Source: Solidesulfovibrio magneticus RS-1 (GTDB lineage: Bacteria > Desulfobacterota > Desulfovibrionia > Desulfovibrionales > Desulfovibrionaceae). Taken from it: a stretch of DNA of 64,000 bases. The position numbers and the translations under genes were made by a program. This document shows positions 31,953 through 41,209 of this stretch, in pieces (position 1 is the first letter of the stretch; the number at the start of each line of letters is the position of its first letter). The DNA lies in contig NC_012796.1 of assembly GCF_000010665.1 (NCBI RefSeq), forward strand, positions 2,633,501 through 2,697,500, given 5' to 3'. The notes below the pieces were generated by a model that saw only the letters and a program-made list of their open reading frames with translations, had not been told where the DNA came from and did not search any database.

Positions 31953-34055
31953 TCAGGAGCGCCCGGCCTCGAACTGGGCCTCCCGGCGCACCAGGGCGGC
32001 CACGTCGATAATAAGGGCCATGGAACCGTCTCCTCGGATGGTGGCTCCGGAAAAAGCGTCCACGTCGCGGTAGAGTCGGCCCAGGGTTTTGATGACGGTT
32101 TGATGTTCGCCCACGACCCGGTCCACGGCGATGCCGATGCGCTCGCCGTCCACCCGGGCCACCACGATGGGTTCGATGGACGGCGGCTCGCCGGCCAGGC
32201 CGAAGGCCTCACGAAGGCTCAGGACCGGGGCGACCTCGCCGCGCAGATTGACGATGCGCCGACGCTGTCCGTCCGCGTCCCGGGCCAATTCCACGCACTC
32301 TTCCACAAGCGCCAGGGGCACGACAAAGTATTCGCCGCCGGCCTGCACCTGCAACCCGTCGATGATGGCCAGGGTCAGGGGCAGCCGCACGGCGATGGCC
32401 GTGCCCTTGCCCCGCTCGGAGTCGATCTCCACGCTGCCGCGCAGGGCGTCGATGGCCCGTTTGACCACGTCCATGCCCACCCCCCGGCCGGAGACGCTGG
32501 TGACGGCCTTGGCCGTGGAAAAACCGGGCTGGAAAATGAGGTGGTAGAGTTCCTTGAGCGTCAGATCCGCGCCCGGGGCAATGATCCCCCGCTGCTCGGC
32601 CTTGGCCCGGATGGCGGCCGGATCAAGGCCGCCGCCGTCGTCGGCGACGGTGATGCAGACCTCGCCGCCGACGTGGGCAGCGGCCAGGCTGATGCGTCCG
32701 ACGGCCGGCTTGCCCACGGCCTGGCGCTCGGCCGGGGATTCGACGCCGTGGTCGATGCTGTTACGCAGCAAATGCACCAGGGGGTCGCTCAAGCGTTCGA
32801 TGACGGTCTTGTCGAGTTCGGTCTCTTCGCCGCTGGTCACAAGCTCGATGTCCTTGCCGAGTTCGGTCGACAAATCGCGCACCAGCCGGCGGAACTTGGC
32901 GAAAGTAGCCCCGATGGGCAACATGCGGATGGACAGGGTGGAATCGCGCAGGCTTTCGCTTAAGCGCTCCAGATGTTCGGCCAGCCCCCGAAGATACGGG
33001 TCGCCGCGCTCGTCCACGGCCTGGCGGATCTGGGCCTGGACAATGACCAGCTCGCCCACCAGATCGACCAGGAAATCGAGCTTGTCGGCGGCCACCCGGA
33101 TGCTGGAGGCCTTTTCCTGGCGGTCGGCCTGTTTCTGGCCCAGGTCGCGCACGGCGGACTGTTCGGCCAGGGCCGAGGCCACCTGACTTGGCTGCACCAA
33201 ACCCTGATCGGCCAGGATGTCGCCCAGGCGCTTCTGGGCGGACAAGGCATTTTCCAGGTCAGCCGGAGTGATGTCGCCGCGTTCGACCAGAATCTGGCCC
33301 AACAGCTTGTGGACGCCCTCCCCGTCCAGGGCGCAGCCGTCGTCCAAGAGATCAATGGTCAGGTCGCATTCATCTTCGACGAAAAGAAAGACGTCGACTA
33401 GGTCCTGGCGAGAGGCCGGCGAACGCAGCACACAGTCCCACCAGATCAGACAGGCTTCCGGATCGAGGTCGTCCAGGGGACCCACGGCCTCGACATGGAC
33501 AAACATCCGGCATTCGCCCAGGGAACAGACGTCTTCCAAAAGGTGCAAGGGATTGTTGCCCGTCACCAGGATGTCGCCCTGGGGGCGGATGCGCAGACGG
33601 TAGATACGGGCGACCCCCGGCGACTCTTCCTGGGGCGCGGGCAAAGCGGCGTCGGCCGGGGCGGCATCCTCGCCAGCGTAGCGGCGAAAGCCTTCCAGCA
33701 ACATGCGGCCGGCGGCGGTCAGCCCGGCATCGCCGGCATTGTCGGGTTCAAGCAGAGACCGAATATGATCGCAAGCGTGAAAGGACAGGTCAAGCAGCTC
33801 CCGGCTGACGCCGAGCAGGCCATTTCGCACCTTATCGAAAATGGTTTCCACATCATGGGTGAAGGCGGCGATGTCATCGAAACCGAACATCGCGCCGGAA
33901 CCCTTGATGGTGTGCATGGCCCGGAAAATTTTGTGGAGCAGGTCGGCGTCGCCGGGCGTGCGCTCCAACTCCAAAAGCGACGCCTCCAGGTCGGCCAGGA
34001 GTTCCTTGGCCTCTTCAAGATAGGCCAGCCGGTGGACGTCGTCCTGGGACATCAT
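31953..34055 (-). CDS. cheA: chemotaxis histidine kinase CheA with inserted MshEN-like domain
   Basis: 700 residues. The Hpt domain has phosphorylated H48 in HTIKGSG. Residues about 150-235 form a ferredoxin-like domain (IYRLRIRPQGDILVTGNNPL at 151-170) in the place of the CheY-binding P2. Residues about 250-300 hold two helical repeats (LGQILVERGDIT and LGDILADQGLVQ) resembling the N-domain of T2SS ATPases/MshEN. Then come the dimerisation helices (320-385), the HATPase (N box LLRNSIDHG; DDGGGLD) and the C-terminal CheW-like domain. It phosphorylates CheY and CheB. Operon partner of cheW, cheR and cheB. Confidence 0.96.
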   Translation of the reverse strand: MMSQDDVHRLAYLEEAKELLADLEASLLELERTPGDADLLHKIFRAMHTIKGSGAMFGFDDIAAFTHDVETIFDKVRNGLLGVSRELLDLSFHACDHIRSLLEPDNAGDAGLTAAGRMLLEGFRRYAGEDAAPADAALPAPQEESPGVARIYRLRIRPQGDILVTGNNPLHLLEDVCSLGECRMFVHVEAVGPLDDLDPEACLIWWDCVLRSPASRQDLVDVFLFVEDECDLTIDLLDDGCALDGEGVHKLLGQILVERGDITPADLENALSAQKRLGDILADQGLVQPSQVASALAEQSAVRDLGQKQADRQEKASSIRVAADKLDFLVDLVGELVIVQAQIRQAVDERGDPYLRGLAEHLERLSESLRDSTLSIRMLPIGATFAKFRRLVRDLSTELGKDIELVTSGEETELDKTVIERLSDPLVHLLRNSIDHGVESPAERQAVGKPAVGRISLAAAHVGGEVCITVADDGGGLDPAAIRAKAEQRGIIAPGADLTLKELYHLIFQPGFSTAKAVTSVSGRGVGMDVVKRAIDALRGSVEIDSERGKGTAIAVRLPLTLAIIDGLQVQAGGEYFVVPLALVEECVELARDADGQRRRIVNLRGEVAPVLSLREAFGLAGEPPSIEPIVVARVDGERIGIAVDRVVGEHQTVIKTLGRLYRDVDAFSGATIRGDGSMALIIDVAALVRREAQFEAGRS

Positions 34056-34157
34056 GGCGTACTCGACTCTCCTGTTCCCCGACAGGCCGGGGCATGCCTC
34101 GCCGCGCGCGGCAGGCCCTCGGCCTGGCGGCTCCTGACCCTTGCTCCAGCCGGCCCC

Positions 34158-35969
34158 TTAAAACAACTCCACGTTATCGCCGAAATCCGAGGCAGCCCCG
34201 TGCGCCGGCGCGGCAGCAACGGCTGCCCGGCCTGGCAATGCCTTGGCTTTTGGCGATGCGCCGAAGGCGGCCTCATGCACGTCGCGTTCGGCCTCCATGG
34301 TATAGCGGTCATAGAGCTGGCGTAGCCGGGCGCTGCGCCCCTTGCCGCCGCCCGGGGCAATCTTTCTTGCGACGGCAATCTGGCCATCCAGAGCGCGCCG
34401 GACCTCGGACAAGGAACGGCCGATCTCCCGGTCGAAGACGATGCACCGAGAGAGTTCGTCGGCCCGGCCGCCCCAATCCCGGCTGGAATTTCGCAGCAAC
34501 GTAAAAAGCTCCTGGCAACGCGCGGCGGACCTCGTGGTTTCGGTCAGCACGGCGTCCAGTTCCCCCACGACCCGCCACGCTTCGGATTGATCGTTATACC
34601 GGCTGGCGTTTTCCTGCAAGCCCTTCGAAGCACTGGCAATATTTCCCAGAATACGGGCCACGGCGTCAGTTTGTCGGCGAGCGTCGGCGGACAGGCGTTG
34701 GATAGCCAGGGCCAACACGCCCAGGGCCGCGCCGGCCGTGCCGGTATGGGCGGCCTTGATGCTGGCGTTTATGGCGATAAGTTCGATCTCCGCGCCCACT
34801 TCTTCGATGGCCTCGATGGCCCCGCTCATGCCAGAGACAGTCTCGGCCACGGCGTCCATGTTGTGACCCAGGGCCTCGCCTTCGGCGGCGAAATCGCCCA
34901 GTTCGGCCTTGACCGTGGCCACGCCGGCCTCAAGACGGGAAAGCGGCGTGTCGTCGCCCTCGCCGCCGGCCAAGCCGGCGATGGAATCGCCCATGGCCCG
35001 GATGCGTCCGGCGATGGATTCCAATGAACCGCGCAGGGTGTCGGCGGCCCGGATGAAATGATTGTCGGCGCTTTGGATCTGGGAGGACTGCAAGGTCAGG
35101 ACATCGGCGGTAAAGGCGGCCAGTTCCTCCAGAGCCGGGGAGTCGGCCGTCGTATCGACCTCGGCGGCGAGCATGGCCGCGGTTTCCCCGATGGCCTGCT
35201 CGGCATGCTCGACCTGCTGGCGCACGATGTCGTGAAATTGCATGGAACGCACGGCCTGACCGATGTCGGCGGCAATGTCGGCGGCGCTGCGCGAGAGATC
35301 CTGGGAAATGTCGATGGAACAGGAGGCCATCTCGGCCAGAGCCTTGATGTTGGCCCCAAGCTCCCGCACGATGACCTCGTGGCACTGTTCCTGGGTGCCA
35401 AGGATGGCCATGTTGCGCTGCCGGGCCGAGCCGACATGGCCGCGCAGGGTTTCGATGCGCCCGGCGATACCAGCGCAGTGGCTGACGATCTGGTTGGCAA
35501 GCTTTTCTACGTCGTCGGCCAGGGTGGTGAACCCCCGGCCATCGGCTCCAAGCCGGGCGCTCTCAATGCGCGTGGCAATGCCGAGCATACTCAAGTGCTT
35601 AACGATTTTGGAGAATTCCGACAAAATAGCGGAGAGTTCATCAACGATGACCACCACAGCATCGATCTCGTCGAGGCTCTGGCGGCCGGCGGCCCGGGCG
35701 GCCTCGTTGGTCAGGCTCTCAAGTTCGGCGGACAGGGCACGCAGCCGGTCGTGCATGTCCTGGGCCGAGGTGCACGCCACCAGTTCCTGGGCGTTTTGGG
35801 CGATGTTCTCGCAACTGCCCTGCAGACCATACAAGGCCTCGCCAAGATCCAGAAAATCCTGTTCCCGGGCCTTGACGGCGCCGCTTAGGCCATGACCGGC
35901 CCTGTCCAAGCTGACACGGCACTGCCGCAACATGCCTTTGGCGTCGGCGAGCTGGATCGTATCGGCCAT
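34158..35969 (-). CDS. soluble receptor-like chemotaxis protein with two MCP-type hairpin motifs
   Basis: 603 residues, almost wholly helical, with no membrane segment or signal peptide. Two segments resemble the conserved tip of methyl-accepting receptors: residues about 124-162 (LSMLGIATRIESARLGADGRG) and about 388-430 (ELIAINASIKAAHTGTAG), which match the family pattern 'IA..TNLLALNAAIEAARAGE.GRGF' loosely. It is the first gene of the che operon, 102 bases before cheA, so it probably binds CheA/CheW in the cytoplasm. The tail (about 540-603) is Ala/Pro-rich and ends in NVELF. Whether it is methylated is unclear. Confidence 0.8.
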   Translation of the reverse strand: MADTIQLADAKGMLRQCRVSLDRAGHGLSGAVKAREQDFLDLGEALYGLQGSCENIAQNAQELVACTSAQDMHDRLRALSAELESLTNEAARAAGRQSLDEIDAVVVIVDELSAILSEFSKIVKHLSMLGIATRIESARLGADGRGFTTLADDVEKLANQIVSHCAGIAGRIETLRGHVGSARQRNMAILGTQEQCHEVIVRELGANIKALAEMASCSIDISQDLSRSAADIAADIGQAVRSMQFHDIVRQQVEHAEQAIGETAAMLAAEVDTTADSPALEELAAFTADVLTLQSSQIQSADNHFIRAADTLRGSLESIAGRIRAMGDSIAGLAGGEGDDTPLSRLEAGVATVKAELGDFAAEGEALGHNMDAVAETVSGMSGAIEAIEEVGAEIELIAINASIKAAHTGTAGAALGVLALAIQRLSADARRQTDAVARILGNIASASKGLQENASRYNDQSEAWRVVGELDAVLTETTRSAARCQELFTLLRNSSRDWGGRADELSRCIVFDREIGRSLSEVRRALDGQIAVARKIAPGGGKGRSARLRQLYDRYTMEAERDVHEAAFGASPKAKALPGRAAVAAAPAHGAASDFGDNVELF

Positions 35970-36113
35970 GTCCCTACCCTTGTCCCGGTTTTAACGACGC
36001 CAGGACCGGGCAGCGCCCGTGCGGCACCGCCGGACCGGCAGCCTCTCCCGTGCTGGGAGTTCTCATCTAAGAGAAAACTGCCACGTTTTTCGAGAAAGAG
36101 CAAAGCGTTCTTG

Positions 36114-36704
36114 TCACACGCCGCCGCGACGACGACGCAAGGCCTTGCCCAGCCACACGCCGCAGGCAATCAATGCGACAACGCCCAGTATGGCCAGTTG
36201 GGCGTGATGCACATTGTCAAGCATCCGGGTCAGAACATTTTCCAGCAGGCTGCCGAAGCCGTAGCCGATGAGCGCGAAGGCGACGGCCCAAATGCCCGCG
36301 CCAATGGTGTTGAGCAAGAAGAACTTGAGCACGGATATCTCGGCCGTGCCGAGGACGAAAGGCGTGAGGTTACGCAGGCCGTAAAAGAAGCGGAAGGTCA
36401 GGATGAGCACTTCGTGGTATTTTTTGAGCATGGCGTGGACCCGGTCGGCCCTGGCGCGCCATTTCTCACTGCGAGCGACAAGTTTTCTTCCGTAGTGACG
36501 GCCGATGAAAAAGGCGGTCTGATCGCCGGCCAAGCTGCCGCAAAAGGCGCACAGGATCACCAAGCGCAAATCAAGATTGAATTCCGGGGATTGGGCAGCG
36601 AACCCGGCCAGGAGGAGGATGGTTTCGCCCTCCAAAAAGGTGCCTATGAAAAGCGCCAAATACCCGTACTGGGCAATTAATTCCTTCATGAATTCGATGG
36701 ACAT
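36114..36704 (-). CDS. DedA-family membrane protein
   Basis: A 196-residue DedA/SNARE-associated (VTT) protein. The family features are visible: YLALFIGTFLEGETILLLAGFAA near 14-36, the GSLAGDQTAFFIGRHYGRK motif near 56-74, FRFFYGLRNLTPFVLG and several hydrophobic helices. DedA proteins act as lipid scramblases/flippases, recycling undecaprenyl phosphate or phosphatidylethanolamine. The C-terminus ends in a basic RRRR cluster. It lies after the che operon start, divergent from the PAS kinase gene, and is probably transcribed alone. Confidence 0.92.
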   Translation of the reverse strand: MSIEFMKELIAQYGYLALFIGTFLEGETILLLAGFAAQSPEFNLDLRLVILCAFCGSLAGDQTAFFIGRHYGRKLVARSEKWRARADRVHAMLKKYHEVLILTFRFFYGLRNLTPFVLGTAEISVLKFFLLNTIGAGIWAVAFALIGYGFGSLLENVLTRMLDNVHHAQLAILGVVALIACGVWLGKALRRRRGGV

Positions 36705-36896
36705 GAAACAGCGCCCCCGTCATGGCTCCCCACTTGGCGGGAGCGTGGTTTTGACTTGCGAGAAGTATGCGCTTCCTGCGTCTGTGTCCACCGGTTGCCC
36801 CGGGGAAATCATGACGTTGCGCAACATCCGTGGAATCACTTGAAATGGGCAGCATCCTCTGCCATCATGGGCCACGATCAACCGTTACCAAAGATT

Positions 36897-38030
36897 ATGA
36901 CGCACTTTAGCGACATCATTGCCCAAAACGTTGTCGAAAGCCTGCCGGTGGGCCTGCTCATCGTGGACCATGCCGGGGCCTTCACCACGGTCAATCCGGC
37001 TGCGGCAACCATTTTGGGTTACTCCAGGCAACAGTTGCTCGGACGCGGCTGGGGCGATTTGTTTTTTGAAAACGAGGCCAACGCCCGGTTCAATCAGATC
37101 GTCATGGACGTCATTCAAAACGAGTTGGTGGGCCTGTGCCGGGTCGTGCCGTACGCCGCCCCGGACGGCAGACTGCTCGAACTCTCCATCACCAGTTCCT
37201 ATCTTTCCGCGGACAGCAACACCGCCGGCGTGGTGGTCATTTTGCATGACATCACAGAACTCTCCCGAATGCAGCGCCGCGAGACCGACATGCTCAAGGA
37301 GGTCAACCGGATCCAGCAGGAAAAAATCCGCGGACTCAACAAACTGGCCGCCTCGGTGGCTCACCAAATCCGCAATCCGGCCTTTGCCATCGGCGGCTTC
37401 GCCTCGCGCCTGGCCCGCCAACTCGCAAGCCTGGGCATAGACTCCTCCTACCCGGGCATCATTCTTGACGAGGCCAAACGCCTGGAAACCCTGGTGCGCA
37501 CCGTGGGCCGGTTTGCCGCCCTGGGTCCGGCCCGGCCCCAACCGGTCCGGCTGGCCGAGGTGGCGGATCAGGCCATGAAGCTGGCCCAGACCCTGGTTCC
37601 CGGCCCGGCGGCCGATGCCGTCTGGCGCTTCGAGTTGCCGGAGGTTCAACTCGTGGTCGACCGGGACCAGATCGCAAGCGCCCTGGCCGAACTCTTTCGC
37701 AACAGCCTGGAATGCGCCGCCCCCCGTCCCGTGACCATCGGCCTAGCCGCCGCCGCCACGGGCGAACGCCTGGAACTGGCCGTGACCGACGACGGCCCCG
37801 GCATCAGTCCGGCTGACGCGCCCCACATCTTCGATCCCTTCTTTTCCGGTCGGCCCGATAAGGCCGGCATGGGCCTGACCCTGGCCCAGGAAATCGTGCT
37901 CGAACACAACGGCAGCCTGACGCTGGACGCCGGATATGCCGGCGGCGCCAAGTTTGTTCTGACCATTCCGCGTTTTCCAAGCCACCTCATGTCCCGCCTG
38001 GACGAGCCGGGCCATGCCTTGGGCGTCTGA
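36897..38030 (+). CDS. PAS-domain sensor histidine kinase
   Basis: 377 residues from the ATG at 36897. A PAS domain (about 8-115; ESLPVGLLIVDHAG, then LGYSRQQLLGRGW) is followed by a coiled linker, the HisKA box LAASVAHQIRNP with the phosphorylated His near 156, and an HATPase with N box (ELFRNSLECA), DDGPGIS and GMGLTLA. No membrane helices, so it senses a cytoplasmic signal. No response regulator is adjacent; the che/flagellar neighbours suggest a partner there or elsewhere. Starts at 36867 and 36756 are also open; none has a clear ribosome site. Confidence 0.85.
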   Translation: MTHFSDIIAQNVVESLPVGLLIVDHAGAFTTVNPAAATILGYSRQQLLGRGWGDLFFENEANARFNQIVMDVIQNELVGLCRVVPYAAPDGRLLELSITSSYLSADSNTAGVVVILHDITELSRMQRRETDMLKEVNRIQQEKIRGLNKLAASVAHQIRNPAFAIGGFASRLARQLASLGIDSSYPGIILDEAKRLETLVRTVGRFAALGPARPQPVRLAEVADQAMKLAQTLVPGPAADAVWRFELPEVQLVVDRDQIASALAELFRNSLECAAPRPVTIGLAAAATGERLELAVTDDGPGISPADAPHIFDPFFSGRPDKAGMGLTLAQEIVLEHNGSLTLDAGYAGGAKFVLTIPRFPSHLMSRLDEPGHALGV

Positions 38031-38132
38031 CGTCTCCCGGCCTTGTCCTTGGCGATGATTCCGGCTAGTGGTCAACAGCGTCCTGCCTCGAACACCCAAA
38101 CTTCCCTCAGGAACCATCTTCGAACACCGCTT

Positions 38133-38606
38133 ATGGAGATTGTGGTCAACATCTCCGACATGAAGGTCACCAACCGCGCCAGGGACGTTCTCGTCACCCA
38201 TGCCCTGGGTTCGTGCTTGGGCCTGGCCGCCTATGATCCGGTGGCCGGCGTGGCCGGACTCATCCATTGCCTGCTGCCCCTGTCCCGGGACGGCAAAGTC
38301 CCGGCCAAAAATCCCTTCATGTACGTCAACACCGGCATCCCTCAGATGATCCGAACCATGTACGGGCGCGGCGCGACCCGGGAGCACCTGGTGCTCAAGG
38401 CCGCCGGCTGCGGCCGAATGATGCATATCTCCAACCAGTTCGACACCGGGGCCAGCAATATCGCGGCGCTCAAAAAGCTGTTGCAGGTCAACGAAATGCG
38501 CCTTTCGGCCGAGGATGTGGGCGGCACCATTCCGCGAACCATGCGCCTTTTCGCGGACACGGGCCGGATCCTGATCTCATCGTGCGGGAGGTCCTGGGAA
38601 TTATGA
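38133..38606 (+). CDS. cheD: chemoreceptor glutamine deamidase CheD
   Basis: Deamidates receptor glutamines to glutamates and in some bacteria works with CheC/CheY-P. 157 residues with the catalytic cysteine in ALGSCLGLAAYDP (C28) and the histidine in AGLIHCLLP (H45), followed by the NTGIPQMIRTMYGRGATREHLVLKAAG-like core (described by position 72-98). The ATG at 38133 starts just before the first conserved strand. The stop overlaps the start of the HDOD gene (ATGA). Confidence 0.93.
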   Translation: MEIVVNISDMKVTNRARDVLVTHALGSCLGLAAYDPVAGVAGLIHCLLPLSRDGKVPAKNPFMYVNTGIPQMIRTMYGRGATREHLVLKAAGCGRMMHISNQFDTGASNIAALKKLLQVNEMRLSAEDVGGTIPRTMRLFADTGRILISSCGRSWEL

Positions 38607-39457
38607 GCCGACGCGAGGAAATTCTTCAAAAGGCCATGGCCATCCCCAACATGCCCATGCCGGTGCAAAAGGTGCTGGCCTACATTGGCAATGCCGACGC
38701 CGACCTGCGCCAGCTGGCCAAGATCATCGAATTCGACCCGGGGCTGACGGTCAATGTCCTGCGCATGGCCAATTCCGCGTTTTTCGGCGGCGGAACCAAG
38801 GTGTCCACGGTCAAGGAAGCGCTCATGCGCCTGGGCCTTGGGCGTCTCTACCAGCTCGTCATAGCCTCGGGCGTAGCCCCCCTGGCCCGGTTCGCCATCA
38901 AGGGCTACGGCCTGCGTCCCGGGGAACTCCTCGAACATTCCGTGGCCGTGGCCGTGGCCTCCGAGACTTTGGCCCGCGAACTGGGTGTCGTTGCCCCGCC
39001 CTATACCTTTACGGCCGGTCTGCTCGTCAACATCGGCAAGACCGTCATGGGCTCGTTTCTGGAAGTCGATGCCGCGCCCATCCTGACCCTGGCCCACGAA
39101 CGGCAAATTTCCTTCGAGCAGGCCGAGGAACTCATCCTTGGCATCAACCATGCCGAACTCGGCGCGCTGTTGCTCGAAAAGTGGGGCATTCCCACGCCCA
39201 TCGTCAACGTGGTGCGCTACCGCCTGCGCCCTGACGAGAGTCCCGAACCCGATCTTGCCCTGGACCTCGTCCATGTTGGCGACGTCATCGCCAAGATGAC
39301 CGGCATCGGCATGGGCATCGACGGCCTGCAATACGCGCCGTCCGAAGCCGCCTTCGCCCGCCTGGACGTCTCGCCGCAACAGATGGAAAACGTCATGGTC
39401 GCCATCCTTGAGCAGATCGCCGAGGTACGCGACATCCTCATGGAAAACACGTTGTAA
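38603..39457 (+). CDS. HDOD-domain protein
   Basis: 284 residues made of one HDOD domain, a catalytically inactive relative of HD phosphohydrolases used in signalling. Typical segments are PMPVQKVLAYIGN (about 15), IIEFDPGLTVNVLRMANSAFFGG (about 37-59), VSTVKEALMRLGLGRLYQLV and HSVAVAVASETLARELG. The metal-binding HD residues of true phosphodiesterases are not seen in order. The start codon overlaps the cheD stop, and GGGAGG lies 15 bases upstream. It probably links cheD-dependent signalling to motility regulation, as such pairs do in related bacteria. Confidence 0.9.
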   Translation: MSRREEILQKAMAIPNMPMPVQKVLAYIGNADADLRQLAKIIEFDPGLTVNVLRMANSAFFGGGTKVSTVKEALMRLGLGRLYQLVIASGVAPLARFAIKGYGLRPGELLEHSVAVAVASETLARELGVVAPPYTFTAGLLVNIGKTVMGSFLEVDAAPILTLAHERQISFEQAEELILGINHAELGALLLEKWGIPTPIVNVVRYRLRPDESPEPDLALDLVHVGDVIAKMTGIGMGIDGLQYAPSEAAFARLDVSPQQMENVMVAILEQIAEVRDILMENTL

Positions 39458-39468
39458 GCAGGAGTTGC

Positions 39469-40269
39469 ATGACTCGATCCGCCCATTCCCTGCGCACCCG
39501 CGATCTGGGCTACGCCCAGCGCGTCTGCGTGGCCAAAGCCGGCAAACTCATGATGCAGACCGGCCAGCTTGCTCCCCGGGCCCGGGTGGGGCTGGCCGTG
39601 TCCGGCGGTGTCGATAGCCTGGTCATGCTGGCCGTCATGGCCATCCGTCGGCGCATCGTGCCCTTTCCCGTGGAATTGATCCTGCTGCACTTGAATCCCG
39701 GCTTCGATCCGGAAAACCACAGCCCCCTTGCCGAATTGTGCGCCGACCTGGGCGTTCCCGCCCACATCGAGGTCACGGACTATGGTCCGCGCGCCTTTTC
39801 CGAGGAAAACAAGAAGAATTCCCCGTGTTTCTACTGCGCCTGGCTGCGCCGCAAACGGCTGTTCGACCTGTGCGCCCGCTATAACCTGAGCCACCTAGCT
39901 TTCGGCCACAACGCCGACGATCTGGCCGCAACGTTTTTCCTGAATCTCTTCCAGAACGGCCGGGTCGATGGCCTGTCTGGCCGGGAATCGTTTTTCAGCG
40001 GCCGTCTGACGGTCATCCGGCCGCTGTTGCTGGTGGACAAGCCCACCATCATACGGGCGGCCAAGGCCTGGGAACTGCCGGTTTTTTCCAACCCCTGCCC
40101 CATGGCCGGCAAATCCATGCGCCATGAGGCCGAGACCTGGGTCCGCACCATCTGCGCCGGCGGCAAGAAGCGCGGGGTCAACCTCCACCACGCCCTAGGC
40201 CGCTGGCAACTCGGCAAGGACGCCCTGGCCGGCCCTGAAACGGCCCCGGACGCGGCCGGCGAGGCGTAG
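39469..40269 (+). CDS. TtcA/TtuA-like tRNA thiolation ATPase
   Basis: 266 residues of the PP-loop ATPase superfamily with SGGVDS at 45-50. The CFYC pair (C120/C123) and a third cysteine in SNPCPMAGKS (about 205) match the [4Fe-4S]-binding cysteines of TtcA, which makes 2-thiocytidine at position 32 of tRNA. FGHNADDLAATFFLNLFQNG (about 146-165) is the usual second PP-loop segment. The ATG at 39469 follows AGGAG. It lies between the HDOD gene and an M23 peptidase gene and is probably cotranscribed with them. Confidence 0.88.
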   Translation: MTRSAHSLRTRDLGYAQRVCVAKAGKLMMQTGQLAPRARVGLAVSGGVDSLVMLAVMAIRRRIVPFPVELILLHLNPGFDPENHSPLAELCADLGVPAHIEVTDYGPRAFSEENKKNSPCFYCAWLRRKRLFDLCARYNLSHLAFGHNADDLAATFFLNLFQNGRVDGLSGRESFFSGRLTVIRPLLLVDKPTIIRAAKAWELPVFSNPCPMAGKSMRHEAETWVRTICAGGKKRGVNLHHALGRWQLGKDALAGPETAPDAAGEA

Positions 40270-40277
40270 CAGGCAGC

Positions 40278-41171
40278 ATGTTTCGCCATTACCAGCTCGT
40301 TATCTTCCGCGACCACCACGGCGCATATCGCAAGCTGCGCTTTCGGGGCTGGCTTTTCGCGCTGATGCTCCTGGCCCTGGCGGCGGTGGTGGCCGGCGAC
40401 GTTTATCTTGTGAAATATTATTATAATTATAAACGGATGGAGCGCGAGCTGGCCGAATGGGAGGCCCGGGGTCAGGACCAGAACGCCCAGCTCGTCAGCC
40501 TGTCCGACAAGGTCAAGGCCCTGGAGACCGACCTGGCCCGCATCCGCGGGTTCGACGCCAAGCTGCGGCGCATGGTCAATCTCGATCAGGAGCCCCGGGA
40601 CGTGTCGCCGGGGGGCGAGGAAAAAGACTTCGACAAGAAGTACCTGCCGCTTTACCGCCAGGAGATGCTTGGCCGAAAGCTCCACCAGTTCCTGGGTGAG
40701 CTGCGCGATCAGACCGCCCTGGAACTGGCCCGGCAGCAGGAGCTGGCGACCCTGGTCGAAACCGCCGACGTGCGTCTGACCGCCCTGCCGACCAGTTGGC
40801 CCGTGGCCGGCTGGATCGCCGCCCCTTTTGGCGAACGGGTGTCGCCCTTTACCGGCAAGAAGGAATTCCACAAAGGCATGGACATCGCCGCCCCCGTGGG
40901 CACGGAAGTGAAGGCCCCGGGCGAGGGCACGGTCGCCTTCGCCGGCGAGACCGACGACGGCGGCTTTACCGTGGTCATCGACCATCAAGGCGGCCTGTCC
41001 GCCTCTTTCGGCCACATGCGCGATGTGCTCGTGACCAAGGGCCAGACCGTGGCCAAGGGACAAATCATCGGCCATGTGGGCGACTCCGGACAGGCCAGCG
41101 GGCCGCATCTGCACTACGAAACCCGTCTCTACGGCGTGCCCGTCAACCCCATGCGCTACATCCTGGAGTAG
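40278..41171 (+). CDS. membrane-anchored M23-family peptidase
   Basis: 297 residues: a basic cytoplasmic N-terminus, one membrane helix (about 24-47), a coiled coil (about 52-85) and a C-terminal M23/LytM domain. The zinc-site motifs HKGMDIAAPVGTEV (about 197) and GPHLHYE (about 275) are intact, so it should cut peptidoglycan cross-links in the periplasm. Its place immediately before the flagellar export genes suggests a role in wall remodelling for flagellum assembly, or simply in division; both are inference. Starts nine bases after the upstream stop. Confidence 0.92.
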   Translation: MFRHYQLVIFRDHHGAYRKLRFRGWLFALMLLALAAVVAGDVYLVKYYYNYKRMERELAEWEARGQDQNAQLVSLSDKVKALETDLARIRGFDAKLRRMVNLDQEPRDVSPGGEEKDFDKKYLPLYRQEMLGRKLHQFLGELRDQTALELARQQELATLVETADVRLTALPTSWPVAGWIAAPFGERVSPFTGKKEFHKGMDIAAPVGTEVKAPGEGTVAFAGETDDGGFTVVIDHQGGLSASFGHMRDVLVTKGQTVAKGQIIGHVGDSGQASGPHLHYETRLYGVPVNPMRYILE

Positions 41172-41209
41172 CGGCCGGAACTTGGTCCAGCTTTTGCTAA
41201 CCTCCCGCC

